Shown in pieces: positions 18,993-27,787 of a stretch of 64,000 nucleotides of DNA (positions are counted from its first letter, which is position 1; each line of letters opens with the position of its first letter). The DNA is taken from contig OY763929.1 in NCBI GenBank assembly GCA_963667675.1, positions 2,170,001 to 2,234,000 of the forward strand, in the 5' to 3' direction. The notes under the pieces were generated by a model. That model was not told the origin of the DNA and made no database searches. It worked only from the letters and a program-made list of their open reading frames with translations. Both the position numbers and the translations under genes were made by a program. The stretch comes from G963667675 sp963667675. GTDB lineage: Bacteria; Chloroflexota; Dehalococcoidia; Lucifugimonadales; UBA3495.

Positions 18993-20504
18993 ATGACCTC
19001 TGCCAGAGTTATGCGATGGCGTTCCTCCGTCCTCCCAGCGTTGTGCATCGCCCTCACCGCTGTCTTCCTTGCGGCCTGCGGAGGGGCGGAACCCACCGGC
19101 CTGCCCACGGCGACTCAGGATGCGCCGGCGGAACCCACGTATACCACTATCATCAACATACCTGTAGAGACTGGAAGCGATCCCGTATCCTCAGTCCAGG
19201 GAGAGACAGTGATAGACGACGAGCACTTCGGCGCGGCCACTGCATCCTTGGCCGAGCGTATATTCTTCTCCGACGTCATAGTCAGGGCCTCGCTGGTGTC
19301 CGCATCAGACGGTCTGCTGCGCTTCAGGGCCGTGGAGTACCTGAAAGGCACTGGCGAGGCCGAGTTTTCGGTCCGTGCGGAGACTGCCGGGCGGAACACG
19401 GCCTGGGACGGGCGGGAGGCGGTGCTCTTTCTGGACCTGCCGGAGACTCAGGGAGCGGCGGGGACTGAGTTCCGGTTTGCCGACACCACGACCTTTGACT
19501 ACGGCCTGGATGACGTCAACCCGGACCGCTACCTGGGGGACAGATCCGAAGGCTTCACCGTGGACGCGAGCAACCCGGTGTGGCTGCCGGCTGAGTCCGG
19601 GGCGCAGGGGGCGAGCGGCAATGCCGACGCCAACCCCTCCTTTATCGCCGATTACCAGTTCCCGGATGCAGGCGATCAGGACGCCGTCACCCTGGCGGAA
19701 CTGCGCGCCGAGATAGCATGGGTCGATGGGGGAGACGGCGTGGATGGATACGACTTTTGCATACGCCGCGCCCTTGCCTGGGAGCGGTATGTCCGTGACT
19801 GGATAGCCTACTACGGCAGCATGTGGGAGACTCCTGAGTTTGAGCAGGCGATACCTTCGGGAGCAGCTGAAGGGACGATAATCCACGATTATGGCCCCTA
19901 TCACCATAGTCCTGCATACGACAAGTTCTGGCTCTCCGGCTCCGACGCCCACCTTTTTCGTTCTTTGCTCATCGACGACGACAACGAGGCGTCCAACGGC
20001 TACAACAACCACGTGGTTACGGCGCGGCCCCTGCCTGCCGGAGAATACACGTTCAACGACCATGGTCAAGCCCACTTTTCGATTCCCTGTGACTACAAAA
20101 ACACAATTTTTTTGGAATGGCTGATAACCGTCACCGCCCCCACCGGCACGATCCACGAGGCGTTCTTCGATCCCGTTACCCTGACCGCTGGCGGCGTAGG
20201 GGCCAACGCCACGGAGGGGGCGCTGAAACCCGCCGCCTTCACCGTCGGCAGCCAGAGCGTGGAGTTGGAGAGCCTGGCCTGGTCGGGAGGTTCTGCGGTG
20301 TTGACCTTGGACACCCATGTGTCCCTGTCGGGCCACGCTCTGGACTTTCTCGCCCTGAACGGGTCGGTTTCCCTGTCTCTGGGCGGGTCTGCGGCCACGG
20401 CCTCCGGCAACACGCTGACCTGGACCGTAGCCACCCAGCCCTGGCAGGCCGGGGATAAGCTCATGCTGAGGATTCGACAGAACCAGTCAGAAGAAGGCCA
20501 ATGA
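18993..20504 (+). CDS. Lipoprotein paralogue 1 of a tandem trio
   Basis: The protein has about 503 residues. A basic start and hydrophobic stretch end in the lipobox FLAAC, so it should be lipid-anchored outside the membrane. The first half has strand-rich sequence (VIVRASLVSASDG, REAVLFLDLPE). A middle part contains SGSDAHLFRSLLIDDDNE. The last ~110 residues (TIHEAFFDPVTLTAGGVGA through WTVATQPWQAGD) form a beta-sandwich-like module shared with the next two genes. It lacks the Pro-rich repeat of its neighbours. The start could also be 18966 (GTG, overlapping the upstream stop) or 19011. Function is unknown. Confidence 0.75.
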   Translation: MTSARVMRWRSSVLPALCIALTAVFLAACGGAEPTGLPTATQDAPAEPTYTTIINIPVETGSDPVSSVQGETVIDDEHFGAATASLAERIFFSDVIVRASLVSASDGLLRFRAVEYLKGTGEAEFSVRAETAGRNTAWDGREAVLFLDLPETQGAAGTEFRFADTTTFDYGLDDVNPDRYLGDRSEGFTVDASNPVWLPAESGAQGASGNADANPSFIADYQFPDAGDQDAVTLAELRAEIAWVDGGDGVDGYDFCIRRALAWERYVRDWIAYYGSMWETPEFEQAIPSGAAEGTIIHDYGPYHHSPAYDKFWLSGSDAHLFRSLLIDDDNEASNGYNNHVVTARPLPAGEYTFNDHGQAHFSIPCDYKNTIFLEWLITVTAPTGTIHEAFFDPVTLTAGGVGANATEGALKPAAFTVGSQSVELESLAWSGGSAVLTLDTHVSLSGHALDFLALNGSVSLSLGGSAATASGNTLTWTVATQPWQAGDKLMLRIRQNQSEEGQ

Positions 20505-22102
20505 CCGTGACCAGTCTTGTAAGATGCCGAGTCCCAGCCCTCTTGGTGTTGTGCTTCATCCTCGCTGCCGTCTTTCTTGCGGCCTGCGACGCCAGCCAGC
20601 CGACCCCGGAGACGGCGGCGCAGCCCAGCATTCAGCCGACCCCGGAGAGGACGGCGCAGCCCAGCATTCAGCCAACCTCGACGGCGATGGTGGATTCCGA
20701 CGAAGGCGAGGAGGTGCACGGTCACGGTCGGTCTCCGTCTTGGTACGTCGCTCCCTCGTTGGAGGAACAGGTATACGACGCACTGGACTCGGCTTCGATG
20801 GTCGTCGTGCGGGCGTCGCTGCAGTCCTTGACGGCGAGTGCAGAGGCTGTTCCAGATGCCGGGGAGGGCGCAGCGACGACCTACCTGCCCGTGCACGAAC
20901 TACGGTTCACCGTCCACGAATACTTGGAAGGCAGCGGCCCCAACGAGATTATGGTTGTGGTGCGAGGTGACCGGACGTTTGAAACGGAGGGTTTTGCGCT
21001 CGACAATGCGGACTATATCAAGGAAACGCGCAACGCATCCTGGGACGACCGGCAGGCGGTGCTCTTCGTCTACTTGGGCCAGACGACATCCGAGGCTGCA
21101 GAAGATTCAAGCACACCCACAAGTTCTTCCACCAGAACTGCTTCGTTTGTAAGATCCAACTATGTGGAGTCAGCGTGGGACTACACAGTGGCTAACCTGA
21201 GCCGGGTCTGGCTGCCAGCCCGAGCAGCCGGCGACCTCGAGTTCATCACCGACGGTGCGCAGTCCCCTCCCCCAACGATTTCACTGGATGACCTCAAGGC
21301 AAAGATATCCTCGTTGAAGACCGAGCTTGCCGGGGGAGCGAATATAGCGGGGTTCAAGGACTGCGTAAGAGACCGAATCCAGCACGAGAGGGCCTACCGC
21401 GCACATCCCGACGCCGTGGGAGGCCTCGGCCAAAGCAAGGCCCTCGTCTCAGGCTCGGCAGCAGGCACTGAGGTATTCAAATACGACGAGCCTTTTCAAC
21501 AGGATCCGCAGTATATCCGTGGGTGGCTGAAAGGAGCCGACGCGGCGCGGTTTGAAGCCGTGACCATCGACAACGATAATGACTCATTGAACGGATATAA
21601 TCTAGGTTTCTCCACGGCGCGGCCTTTGCCAGCGAGCACGTACCGCGTCCAATATTTCCTCCAGCACTACGACTACCTTCCGTGCAACTTCAAGCCGGAC
21701 ATTGCGTACCTTGACTGGACGGTGACAGTGACCGCTCCTACCGGGACGGTGCATGAGGCCTTCTTCGACCCTGTTGCCCTGACCGCTGGCGGCGTTGGGG
21801 CCAATTCAACGGAGGGGGCGCTGAAACCCGCCGCCTTCACCGTCGGCAGCCAGAACGTGGAGTTGGAGAGCCTGGCCTGGTCGGGAGGCTCTGCAGTTCT
21901 GACCCTGGACACCCACGTCTCCCTGCCGGGGCAGGCTCTGGACGTCGTCGCCCTGGACGGGACGGTTGTCCTGTCCCTGGGCGGGGGAGCGGCCACGGTC
22001 TCCGGCAACACGCTGACCTGGACCGTAGCCACCCAGCCCTGGCAGGCCGGGGACAATCTGATGCTGCGGATCCGACAGAACCAGTCAGAAGAAGGCCAAT
22101 GA
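20501..22102 (+). CDS. Lipoprotein paralogue 2, short Pro-rich repeat
   Basis: The protein has 533 residues and a lipobox FLAAC. After the Cys come two 12-residue units of the TPERTAQPSIQP type (the first reads TPETAAQPSIQP) and a degraded third. The mature part contains YVAPSLEEQVYDALDS, a VHELRFTVHEYLEGSGP strand pair and a central WLKGADAARF segment. The C-terminal module (TVHEAFFDPVALTAGGVGA to MLRIRQNQSEEGQ) is nearly identical to paralogue 1. The gene overlaps its neighbours by 4 nt (ATGA) on both sides. Function is unknown; its position and anchor suggest a cell-surface or substrate-binding role. Confidence 0.78.
   Translation: MTVTSLVRCRVPALLVLCFILAAVFLAACDASQPTPETAAQPSIQPTPERTAQPSIQPTSTAMVDSDEGEEVHGHGRSPSWYVAPSLEEQVYDALDSASMVVVRASLQSLTASAEAVPDAGEGAATTYLPVHELRFTVHEYLEGSGPNEIMVVVRGDRTFETEGFALDNADYIKETRNASWDDRQAVLFVYLGQTTSEAAEDSSTPTSSSTRTASFVRSNYVESAWDYTVANLSRVWLPARAAGDLEFITDGAQSPPPTISLDDLKAKISSLKTELAGGANIAGFKDCVRDRIQHERAYRAHPDAVGGLGQSKALVSGSAAGTEVFKYDEPFQQDPQYIRGWLKGADAARFEAVTIDNDNDSLNGYNLGFSTARPLPASTYRVQYFLQHYDYLPCNFKPDIAYLDWTVTVTAPTGTVHEAFFDPVALTAGGVGANSTEGALKPAAFTVGSQNVELESLAWSGGSAVLTLDTHVSLPGQALDVVALDGTVVLSLGGGAATVSGNTLTWTVATQPWQAGDNLMLRIRQNQSEEGQ
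20603..20692 (+). repeat. 36-bp tandem repeat in lipoprotein 2 (about 2.5 units)
   Basis: Units start at 20603, 20639 and 20675 with a period of 36 bp, in frame, encoding TPExxAQPSIQP. The third unit is degraded. The array lies directly after the lipobox codon. Confidence 0.85.
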
Positions 22103-23823
22103 CCGTGACCAGTCTTGTAAGATGCCGAGTCCCAGCCCTCTTGGTGTTGTGCTTCATCCTCGCTGCCGTCTTTCTTGCGGCCTGCGACGCCAGCCAGCCG
22201 ACCCCGGAGAGGACGGCCCAGCCCAGCATTCAGCCAACCCCGGAGAGGACGGCCCAGCCCAGCATTCAGCCAACCCCGGAGAGGACGGCCCAGCCCAGCA
22301 GCCAGCCGACCCCGGAGAGGACGGCCCAGCCCAGCAGCCAGCCGACCTTGGAGAGGACGGCCCAGCCCAGCAGCCAGCCGACCTTGGAGAGGACGGCGGG
22401 TTCCGACGAAGGCGAGGAGGTGCACGGTCACGGTCGGTCTCCGTCTTGGTACGTCGCTCCCTCGTTGGAGGAACAGGTATACGACGCCTTGGACTCGGAT
22501 TCGATGGTCGTCGTGCGGGCGTCGCTGCTGTCCTTGACGGCGATTGCGGAGACTGTTCCAGACGCCGGTGAGGGCGCAGCCGCGACCTACCGGGCCGTGC
22601 ACGAACTACTGTTCACCGTCCACGAATACCTGGAAGGCAGCGGCCCCAACGAGATTATGGTTGTAGTGCGAGGCTACCGGACGTTTGAAACGGAGGGTTT
22701 TGCGCTCGACAATGCGGACTATATCAAGGAAACGCGCAACTCATCCTGGGACGATCGGCAGGCGGTGCTCTTCGTCAACTTGGGCCAGACGACATCCGAG
22801 GCTGCAGAAGATTCAAGCGCACCCACAAGTTCTTCCACCAGAACTGCTTCGTTTGTAAGATCCAACTATGTGGAGTCGCCCTGGGACTATACCGTGGATA
22901 ACCTGAGCCGGGTCTGGCTGCCAGACCGAGCAGCAGCCGGCGGCCTCGAGTTCATCACCAACGGTGCGCAGACCCCTCCTCCAACGATTTCGCTGGCTGA
23001 CCTCAAGGCAAAGATATCCTCGTTGAAGACCGAACTTGCCGAGGGAGCGAGCATAGCAGGGTTCAAAGACTGCGTGAGGGGCCGAATCGAGCACGAGAGG
23101 GTTTACCGCGCACAGCCGGGAGGGGTGCTCGAGTTCAGTAAGGCGCTCGTCTCCGGCGCGGCGGCGGGCACCGAGGTCTACAGCCGGGAGAACAACCATG
23201 GGGAACCGAAGTACAACAGATACTGGCTCGGCGGCCCGGACGCGGGTCTCTTCCAGGCCCTGAACGTTGATGACGATTCCTCCTCCGCCAATGGTTACAC
23301 TTACATGCTTTCCACGACGCGGCCTCTGCCAACTGGCACGTACCGCGTCCGCTACATACCGCAGCATTACAGAGATATCCCGTGCAACTTCAAGCAGGAT
23401 ATTGCGTACCTTGACTGGACGGTGACGGCGACCGCTCCCACCGGGACGGTGCACGAGGCCTTCTTCGACCCGGTGGCCATCGGCTCCGCCGTGGGCGCAG
23501 ACGCATCCAACGGCTCGCTCAAGCCCAAGGCGTTTACCGTTGGCAGCACCAGCACGTCGCTCAATTCCCTGAAATGGCAGAGCGGCACGGTGACTCTGAC
23601 CCTGGACACCCACGTCTCCCTGTCGGGGCAGGCGCTGGACGTCATCGCCCTGGACGGGACGGGCGCCCTCTCCTTGGACGGGGGCGCGGCCACGGTTTCC
23701 GGCGGGACGCTGACCTGGAATGTCGCGACCCAGCCTTGGAAGGCCGGCGACAAGCTGATGCTCCGGCTCAGGGACGCAACGGCGGCGGCGCCCCCAACGC
23801 CGGCTGCTGCGTCGGGGTCTTAG
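22099..23823 (+). CDS. Lipoprotein paralogue 3, expanded Pro-rich repeat
   Basis: The protein has 574 residues. It has the same signal peptide and lipobox as paralogue 2; the first ~100 nt of both genes are identical. Six copies of the 12-residue unit TPERTAQPSxQP follow, forming a longer stalk. The body follows paralogue 2 closely (YVAPSLEEQVYDALDSD, WLGGPDAGLFQAL). The last ~100 residues diverge from the other two (IGSAVGADASNGSLKPKAF) and end in an Ala/Pro-rich tail. It overlaps paralogue 2 by 4 nt and ends the run. Function is unknown. Confidence 0.78.
   Translation: MTVTSLVRCRVPALLVLCFILAAVFLAACDASQPTPERTAQPSIQPTPERTAQPSIQPTPERTAQPSSQPTPERTAQPSSQPTLERTAQPSSQPTLERTAGSDEGEEVHGHGRSPSWYVAPSLEEQVYDALDSDSMVVVRASLLSLTAIAETVPDAGEGAAATYRAVHELLFTVHEYLEGSGPNEIMVVVRGYRTFETEGFALDNADYIKETRNSSWDDRQAVLFVNLGQTTSEAAEDSSAPTSSSTRTASFVRSNYVESPWDYTVDNLSRVWLPDRAAAGGLEFITNGAQTPPPTISLADLKAKISSLKTELAEGASIAGFKDCVRGRIEHERVYRAQPGGVLEFSKALVSGAAAGTEVYSRENNHGEPKYNRYWLGGPDAGLFQALNVDDDSSSANGYTYMLSTTRPLPTGTYRVRYIPQHYRDIPCNFKQDIAYLDWTVTATAPTGTVHEAFFDPVAIGSAVGADASNGSLKPKAFTVGSTSTSLNSLKWQSGTVTLTLDTHVSLSGQALDVIALDGTGALSLDGGAATVSGGTLTWNVATQPWKAGDKLMLRLRDATAAAPPTPAAASGS
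22201..22398 (+). repeat. 36-bp tandem repeat in lipoprotein 3 (5 full units plus a partial)
   Basis: Units start at 22201, 22237, 22273, 22309, 22345 and 22381. All are in frame. Sequence variants are grouped: CAGCATTCAGCC in the first two, CAGCAGCCAGCC in the next three, and ACCTTGGAG replacing ACCCCGGAG in the last two. This is a typical slippage-prone minisatellite. Confidence 0.9.
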
Positions 23824-23905
23824 TTTCAGCGGAGATGTGCTGGAGCATGGGGATGACGGCTGGGGGGATGTTGGGCTGTTCGCGGTGGGGGGGTGAACGC
23901 TCTCT

Positions 23906-23986
23906 CGTTCGTATGGTTCGACAAGCTCACCACGAACGGCTGGTGGGCAGGGATTCTGGATTCCGGCTCGGGGGCCGGAATGGCGG
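23906..23986. repeat. Family A half-copy (A4) followed by family B copy (B3)
   Basis: CGTTCGTATGGTTCGACAAG then CTCACCACGAACGG is a family A variant like the one at 220. GATTCCGGCTCGGGGGCCGG then AATGGCGG (23956-23986) is a family B hairpin. A family C copy follows at 24046-24075. The 271-nt gap holds nothing else. Confidence 0.65.
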
Positions 23987-24045
23987 TTTTGCGGTGGAGG
24001 TTGGTTTGGCAGGTTCGCCGAGGATGGTTGGGGGCTGGGGGGTTT

Positions 24046-24075
24046 TAGATTCCTCGCTGCGCTTCGGAATGACAG
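24046..24075. repeat. Family C repeat, copy C2
   Basis: TAGATTCCTCGCTGCGCTTC followed by GGAATGACAG. It sits just past the stop codon of the convergent monooxygenase gene. Confidence 0.7.
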
Positions 24076-24094
24076 TTAGCCCTTCGCGAAGGGG

Positions 24095-25720
24095 CTACTT
24101 GAGGATGAAGCCTTCGTAGCCGTTGGCGGCTACTTCGGCGCGCTTGGCTCTCATGCCGGGGGCGGTGTAGGGGCTGGCGAGGTAGGCCCTCGGCTTGCCG
24201 GGGATGTTGCCGCCGACGTACCAGGAATCGGCCATGGTGCGCAGCGACCTGGTCCCCGCCTCGTTGACTATGTCGACCCACGCGTCCTCGGCATCCCAGG
24301 AGGCTTCCATGGACTTGACGTTGTGCTCCCGCAGGTAGCAGATGCACTCGGTCAGCCATTCTATGAGCGGCTCGACGGCCCTGGTGAAGTTGCCGCCGCC
24401 GCCGCCGTTGAGAAGGAACAGGTTGGGGAAGCCTGCAGTTTGGACGGTTAGATAGGTGCGCTGGCCCTGGGCGTACTTGTCTTGCAGCGACCGGCCGCCT
24501 TCGCCGTAGATGTCTATCCTTAGCAAGGACCCGGTGATGGCGTCGTACCCGGTGGCGAAGACGATGACGTCGAACTCGTACTCGGCGTCGGCGGTCTTGA
24601 TGCCCCTGGGCGTGATGCGTTCTATCGGCGCTTCTTTCACGTCGACCAACAGGACGTTGTCCTGGTTGAAGACCTCATAGTAGCCGCTCTCGCAAGGGGG
24701 CCGCTTGCCGCCGAAGGGATGGGTCTTGGGCACCAGTATTTCGGCGACAACGGGGTCGTGCACCCGCTCGCGAATCTTGTTGCGGAAGAACTCGGAGTAC
24801 TCGTCGTTGGCCTGGCCGGGCATCATGACGTCGTAGAAATTGGCCAGGAATTTTCCGAATCCGCCCTTGTTCCACAGCCGCTCGTGCTGGGCCATCCGCT
24901 CTTCCGGCGAGACGTCGAAGGCCGAGCGGGGGTCGAACTTGTGGATGAACGCTCCGGCAGTTTCCATGCACTGTTCGATGATCTCCGGGTAGCTGGCCTT
25001 GATCTGCTCCTGCTCTTCCGGGGTGACGGGCCGGTTGCGCAGGGGAGAGCAGTAGTTGGGGGTGCGCTGGAAGACGGTCAGGTGGGCGACCTCCTGGGAG
25101 ATGGCCGGGATCAACTGGACGGCGGTGGCGCCGGTGCCAACCACGCCGACGCGCTTGCCGGCCAGGTCGATGCCTTCCCGGGGCCAGTTGCCGGTGTGAC
25201 ACCACTTGCCCTGGAAGTCGTCGATGCCTTCGAAGTCGGGCAGGTACCGGGCCGACAGGATGCCGACCGCGGCCACGAGGAACTGGGACTCGGCCCGCAG
25301 GCCGTTTTCCGTCTCGACCCGCCAGCGGCAGGTCTCCTCGTTGTAGACGGCGGTAGAGACCCGGGAGTTGAGCTTGATATGGGGGCGCAGGTTGAACTTG
25401 TCGGCCACGTAGTTCAAGTAGCGCTCGTTCTCGGGCTGGGCGGAGTAGTGCTCTTTCCAGTCCCACTCCTGCATAAGCTCTTCAGAGAAGGCATACCCGT
25501 AGGTGTAGCTCTCGGAGTCGAACCTTGCGCCAGGGTAGCGGTTCCAGTACCAGGTGCCGCCGACACCGCCGGCGTCGTCGAAGGTGCGGACGGAGAAGCC
25601 GGCCTGGAGCAGGCAGTGCAACTGGTACAGGCCGGTGATGCCGGCGCCGATGATGATTACGTCGAACTGCTCGACGTCTTCGGTATCGGCTGCCGCTGGT
25701 TGCTCTAGAGAATCCACCAT
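24095..25720 (-). CDS. Baeyer-Villiger (flavin-containing) monooxygenase
   Basis: The protein has 541 residues. It uses FAD and NADPH to insert oxygen next to ketones or oxidise heteroatoms. The FAD Rossmann motif GAGITG is near residue 27, followed by the class signature GGVGGTWYWNRYPGARFD. The Baeyer-Villiger fingerprint FxGxxxHxxxWP is complete as FQGKWCHTGNWP near residue 170. The NADPH site is GVVGTGATA near 190, and FATGYDA closes the fold. It is close to cyclohexanone/phenylacetone monooxygenases. It stands alone on the minus strand next to a cyclase-family gene; the natural substrate cannot be told. Confidence 0.92.
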   Translation of the reverse strand: MVDSLEQPAAADTEDVEQFDVIIIGAGITGLYQLHCLLQAGFSVRTFDDAGGVGGTWYWNRYPGARFDSESYTYGYAFSEELMQEWDWKEHYSAQPENERYLNYVADKFNLRPHIKLNSRVSTAVYNEETCRWRVETENGLRAESQFLVAAVGILSARYLPDFEGIDDFQGKWCHTGNWPREGIDLAGKRVGVVGTGATAVQLIPAISQEVAHLTVFQRTPNYCSPLRNRPVTPEEQEQIKASYPEIIEQCMETAGAFIHKFDPRSAFDVSPEERMAQHERLWNKGGFGKFLANFYDVMMPGQANDEYSEFFRNKIRERVHDPVVAEILVPKTHPFGGKRPPCESGYYEVFNQDNVLLVDVKEAPIERITPRGIKTADAEYEFDVIVFATGYDAITGSLLRIDIYGEGGRSLQDKYAQGQRTYLTVQTAGFPNLFLLNGGGGGNFTRAVEPLIEWLTECICYLREHNVKSMEASWDAEDAWVDIVNEAGTRSLRTMADSWYVGGNIPGKPRAYLASPYTAPGMRAKRAEVAANGYEGFILK

Positions 25721-25840
25721 GCCCTTCCTCCGGGATACCTCCCCGCGCTGCTACTATCCAAGGGTCGGACCTATTGTTCCGTTCAGCACCATTTTAGCGC
25801 GGCTGCGGCGGGTAAGAAAGTGGGCCTCCAACATGCCCCA

Positions 25841-26053
25841 CCGCCCGCCCGTTCCCCCTTCGATTTCCCTCAGGACGAACGGACGGGCTACCTTGCTCAG
25901 GACGGGGACGGACGGACGTGGGGTGCCGGTCGGGGCCTTGCAGAGCCTCAGGACGAACGGACGGGCTATCCTCGGGACGGGGCCTTCTTCCCGGGGGGAG
26001 AAGGAAGCTTTAGCCTGTCACCCTCACCTCAATCCTCTCCCGTCAAGGGAGAG
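25841..26053. repeat. Cluster of family A copies (A5 plus a half-copy) and a family D hairpin
   Basis: 25841-25890 is a full family A copy (CCCGTTCCCCCTTCGATTTC then CCTCAGGACGAACGGACGGG). 25935-25966 is a half-copy ending in GACGAACGGACGGGCTA. 26027-26053 is CCTCACCTCAATCC then CTCTCCCGTCAAGGGAGAGG, a different hairpin also found at 33112. The 347-nt gap holds no gene. Confidence 0.7.
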
Positions 26054-26067
26054 GAAGCAAAAGCCGG

Positions 26068-26985
26068 CTAGAAGAGCGCCACGGGGTTGACGGGGGAGCC
26101 GGTGCCGCCGACGACTATGAGGGGATTGACGGTGAGCATGAACTCGTAGCGTCCTTCGTTGGCGCAGGCGTCGGCCAGGGGCTGGAGCAGGGCGTTGTCC
26201 AGCAGGGCGAGGCCGTAGGCGGCGATGGAGCTGTGCACCGACGTAGTCATGTCGTAGTCCTCGCCGATGAAGTCGGCCATGTCCCACACCAGCATGGAGC
26301 AGTCCACTTCCCGGATAAAGTTGAGACAGGAAGAGTGGAGTCCGGGGCGGGCGTCGCGATCGCTGCCCCAGGCAGGATTGCCGTCCCGGTCCCAGTCCTC
26401 CCGGCCGCTGTAGACGACCAGCGCGTCGCCGGGTTCCAGGGTCAGGCCCTGGGCCTTGGCGATGTCTTCAAGCTCCCAGCCGTGGACCGGCTCTTCCATG
26501 GTGACGTAGGGTTCTCCCCGGTGCCTGGGAACGTCGAGCAGGACGCCCCGGGTGATGATGCCCTCTTTCCAGTGTTGGATCCCACCCCACAAAGCGCCGC
26601 CCATGTTCACGGCATCGTCGGGCTCGCGGCCGTTCCACATGCCGTCTCCGGTCCGGACATGACACAGGGCGTCTATGTGGGTGGTGGAGACGCCGTGGTA
26701 GGAGATGCCGTAGAAGTCCCCGTAGAAACCGGCCTGCTCGCTAACGGAGAGATATCTCATGTAGTGCAGGGCGGGGTTGGGGTTGTTGGGGGCCGGGGTC
26801 TTGGGGTAATCGCGGCTCAGGGACACGGCGCGGCCGGACTTGACTAGTTTGGCCGCGGCGAGCCTTTTTTCGGGGGTGACCAGGTTCACCGTGCCGAGTT
26901 GGTCGTCGTCGCCCCAGCGGCCCCAGTTGCGGCTTTGCCTCAGGTAGGCCAGGACCTCGTCGTTGGTGGGGACTTTGCGTTCCAT
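26068..26985 (-). CDS. Cyclase-family metal-dependent hydrolase (kynurenine formamidase-like fold)
   Basis: The protein is about 305 residues. The cyclase family includes kynurenine formamidase and polyketide-cyclase-like hydrolases that bind Mn or Zn through a His-rich motif. Here this is YHGVSTTHIDALCH near residues 95-110. Supporting pieces are WGDDDQLGTVNLVTPEK at the start, GVLLDVPRHRG and DALVVYSGRED in the middle, and VHSSIAAYGLALLDN near the end. The start MERKVP at 26985 has AAGGAGAA upstream. Cyclase genes of this longer type are common beside oxygenases in aromatic or polyketide degradation; the substrate is unknown. Confidence 0.85.
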   Translation of the reverse strand: MERKVPTNDEVLAYLRQSRNWGRWGDDDQLGTVNLVTPEKRLAAAKLVKSGRAVSLSRDYPKTPAPNNPNPALHYMRYLSVSEQAGFYGDFYGISYHGVSTTHIDALCHVRTGDGMWNGREPDDAVNMGGALWGGIQHWKEGIITRGVLLDVPRHRGEPYVTMEEPVHGWELEDIAKAQGLTLEPGDALVVYSGREDWDRDGNPAWGSDRDARPGLHSSCLNFIREVDCSMLVWDMADFIGEDYDMTTSVHSSIAAYGLALLDNALLQPLADACANEGRYEFMLTVNPLIVVGGTGSPVNPVALF

Positions 26986-27140
26986 ACATTCTCCTTTTGT
27001 GGCGGATGTCCGTTTCCCCACCGTCACTCCCGTGAAGACGGGAGTCTAAGGTGATCGTGTCCGATGGGGCCGACGCCTGTGCACGGTTGCGCTCCCTCCG
27101 ATGGAACACCTCTGGTGCAACGGAGCGCGAATTTTGGCGG

Positions 27141-27698
27141 TTAGACGGGGAGCAGGGGTTCCGTTCTGTCGGGGGGCAGGTCGGTGTCGAAGGTGTTGAT
27201 GCAGAACGCCAACATGCTGTATTGCCCCAAGACCAGGGCCAGCTCTACGACGCCCTGCTGCCCGAACTGCTCCAGGGCCGTCTGGAATGCGCCGCGGCTG
27301 ACCTTGTGGGTGCGGAAGAATTCTCTGCCCAGGTAGACCACGGCGGCCTCGTCGGGGGCCATGGCGGGCAGGGGCTGCTTGTCCCGCAGAGCGTCGACCA
27401 GGGCGTCGGGGACCCCGGCGCCGCGGGCCGAGGCGGCGTGGGCGTTCCAGATGTGCTGGCAGTCCATCTCCCGGGCGGCGACCAACATGGCCAACTCCTG
27501 GACTTTTAAGGGCAGGCACCCGTCGCGTCTTAGATATTCGTTGAGGGCAAAGGTCAACTTGTGGGCCTGGGGGACGTGGATGGTCACCGACGGCGGGCCG
27601 TACCTGGGCATTTCGCCCATGCGCTGGAGAATCTCGTCGAAGGTGTCCTGTTGTCCCTGGGGAACGGTTTCCCTGGTAGCCATCGGCAACCTAGCCAC
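27141..27698 (-). CDS. Carboxymuconolactone decarboxylase (CMD/AhpD)-family protein 1
   Basis: The protein has 185 residues and starts with GTG (VARLPMATRE) after GGAGGAAAAATC; the upstream in-frame ATG lies inside the neighbour's spacer. The CMD fold is shown by QELAMLVAAREMDCQHIWNAHAASA, where a Glu, a single Cys and the W-x-x-H motif line the active site. There is no AhpD CxxC pair, so a peroxidase role is unlikely. It is a same-length paralogue of the gene upstream (27788-28345); the two form a minus-strand pair about 90 nt apart, probably co-transcribed. Confidence 0.85.
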   Translation of the reverse strand: MARLPMATRETVPQGQQDTFDEILQRMGEMPRYGPPSVTIHVPQAHKLTFALNEYLRRDGCLPLKVQELAMLVAAREMDCQHIWNAHAASARGAGVPDALVDALRDKQPLPAMAPDEAAVVYLGREFFRTHKVSRGAFQTALEQFGQQGVVELALVLGQYSMLAFCINTFDTDLPPDRTEPLLPV

Positions 27699-27787
27699 GA
27701 TTTTTCCTCCTGTTGCGGTGGGATTCTGAGTATGTTCCGGGGATTCGCTTGCCCGCGCCATTGGCTGGGCAAGGGGCGTTTCGGCCG

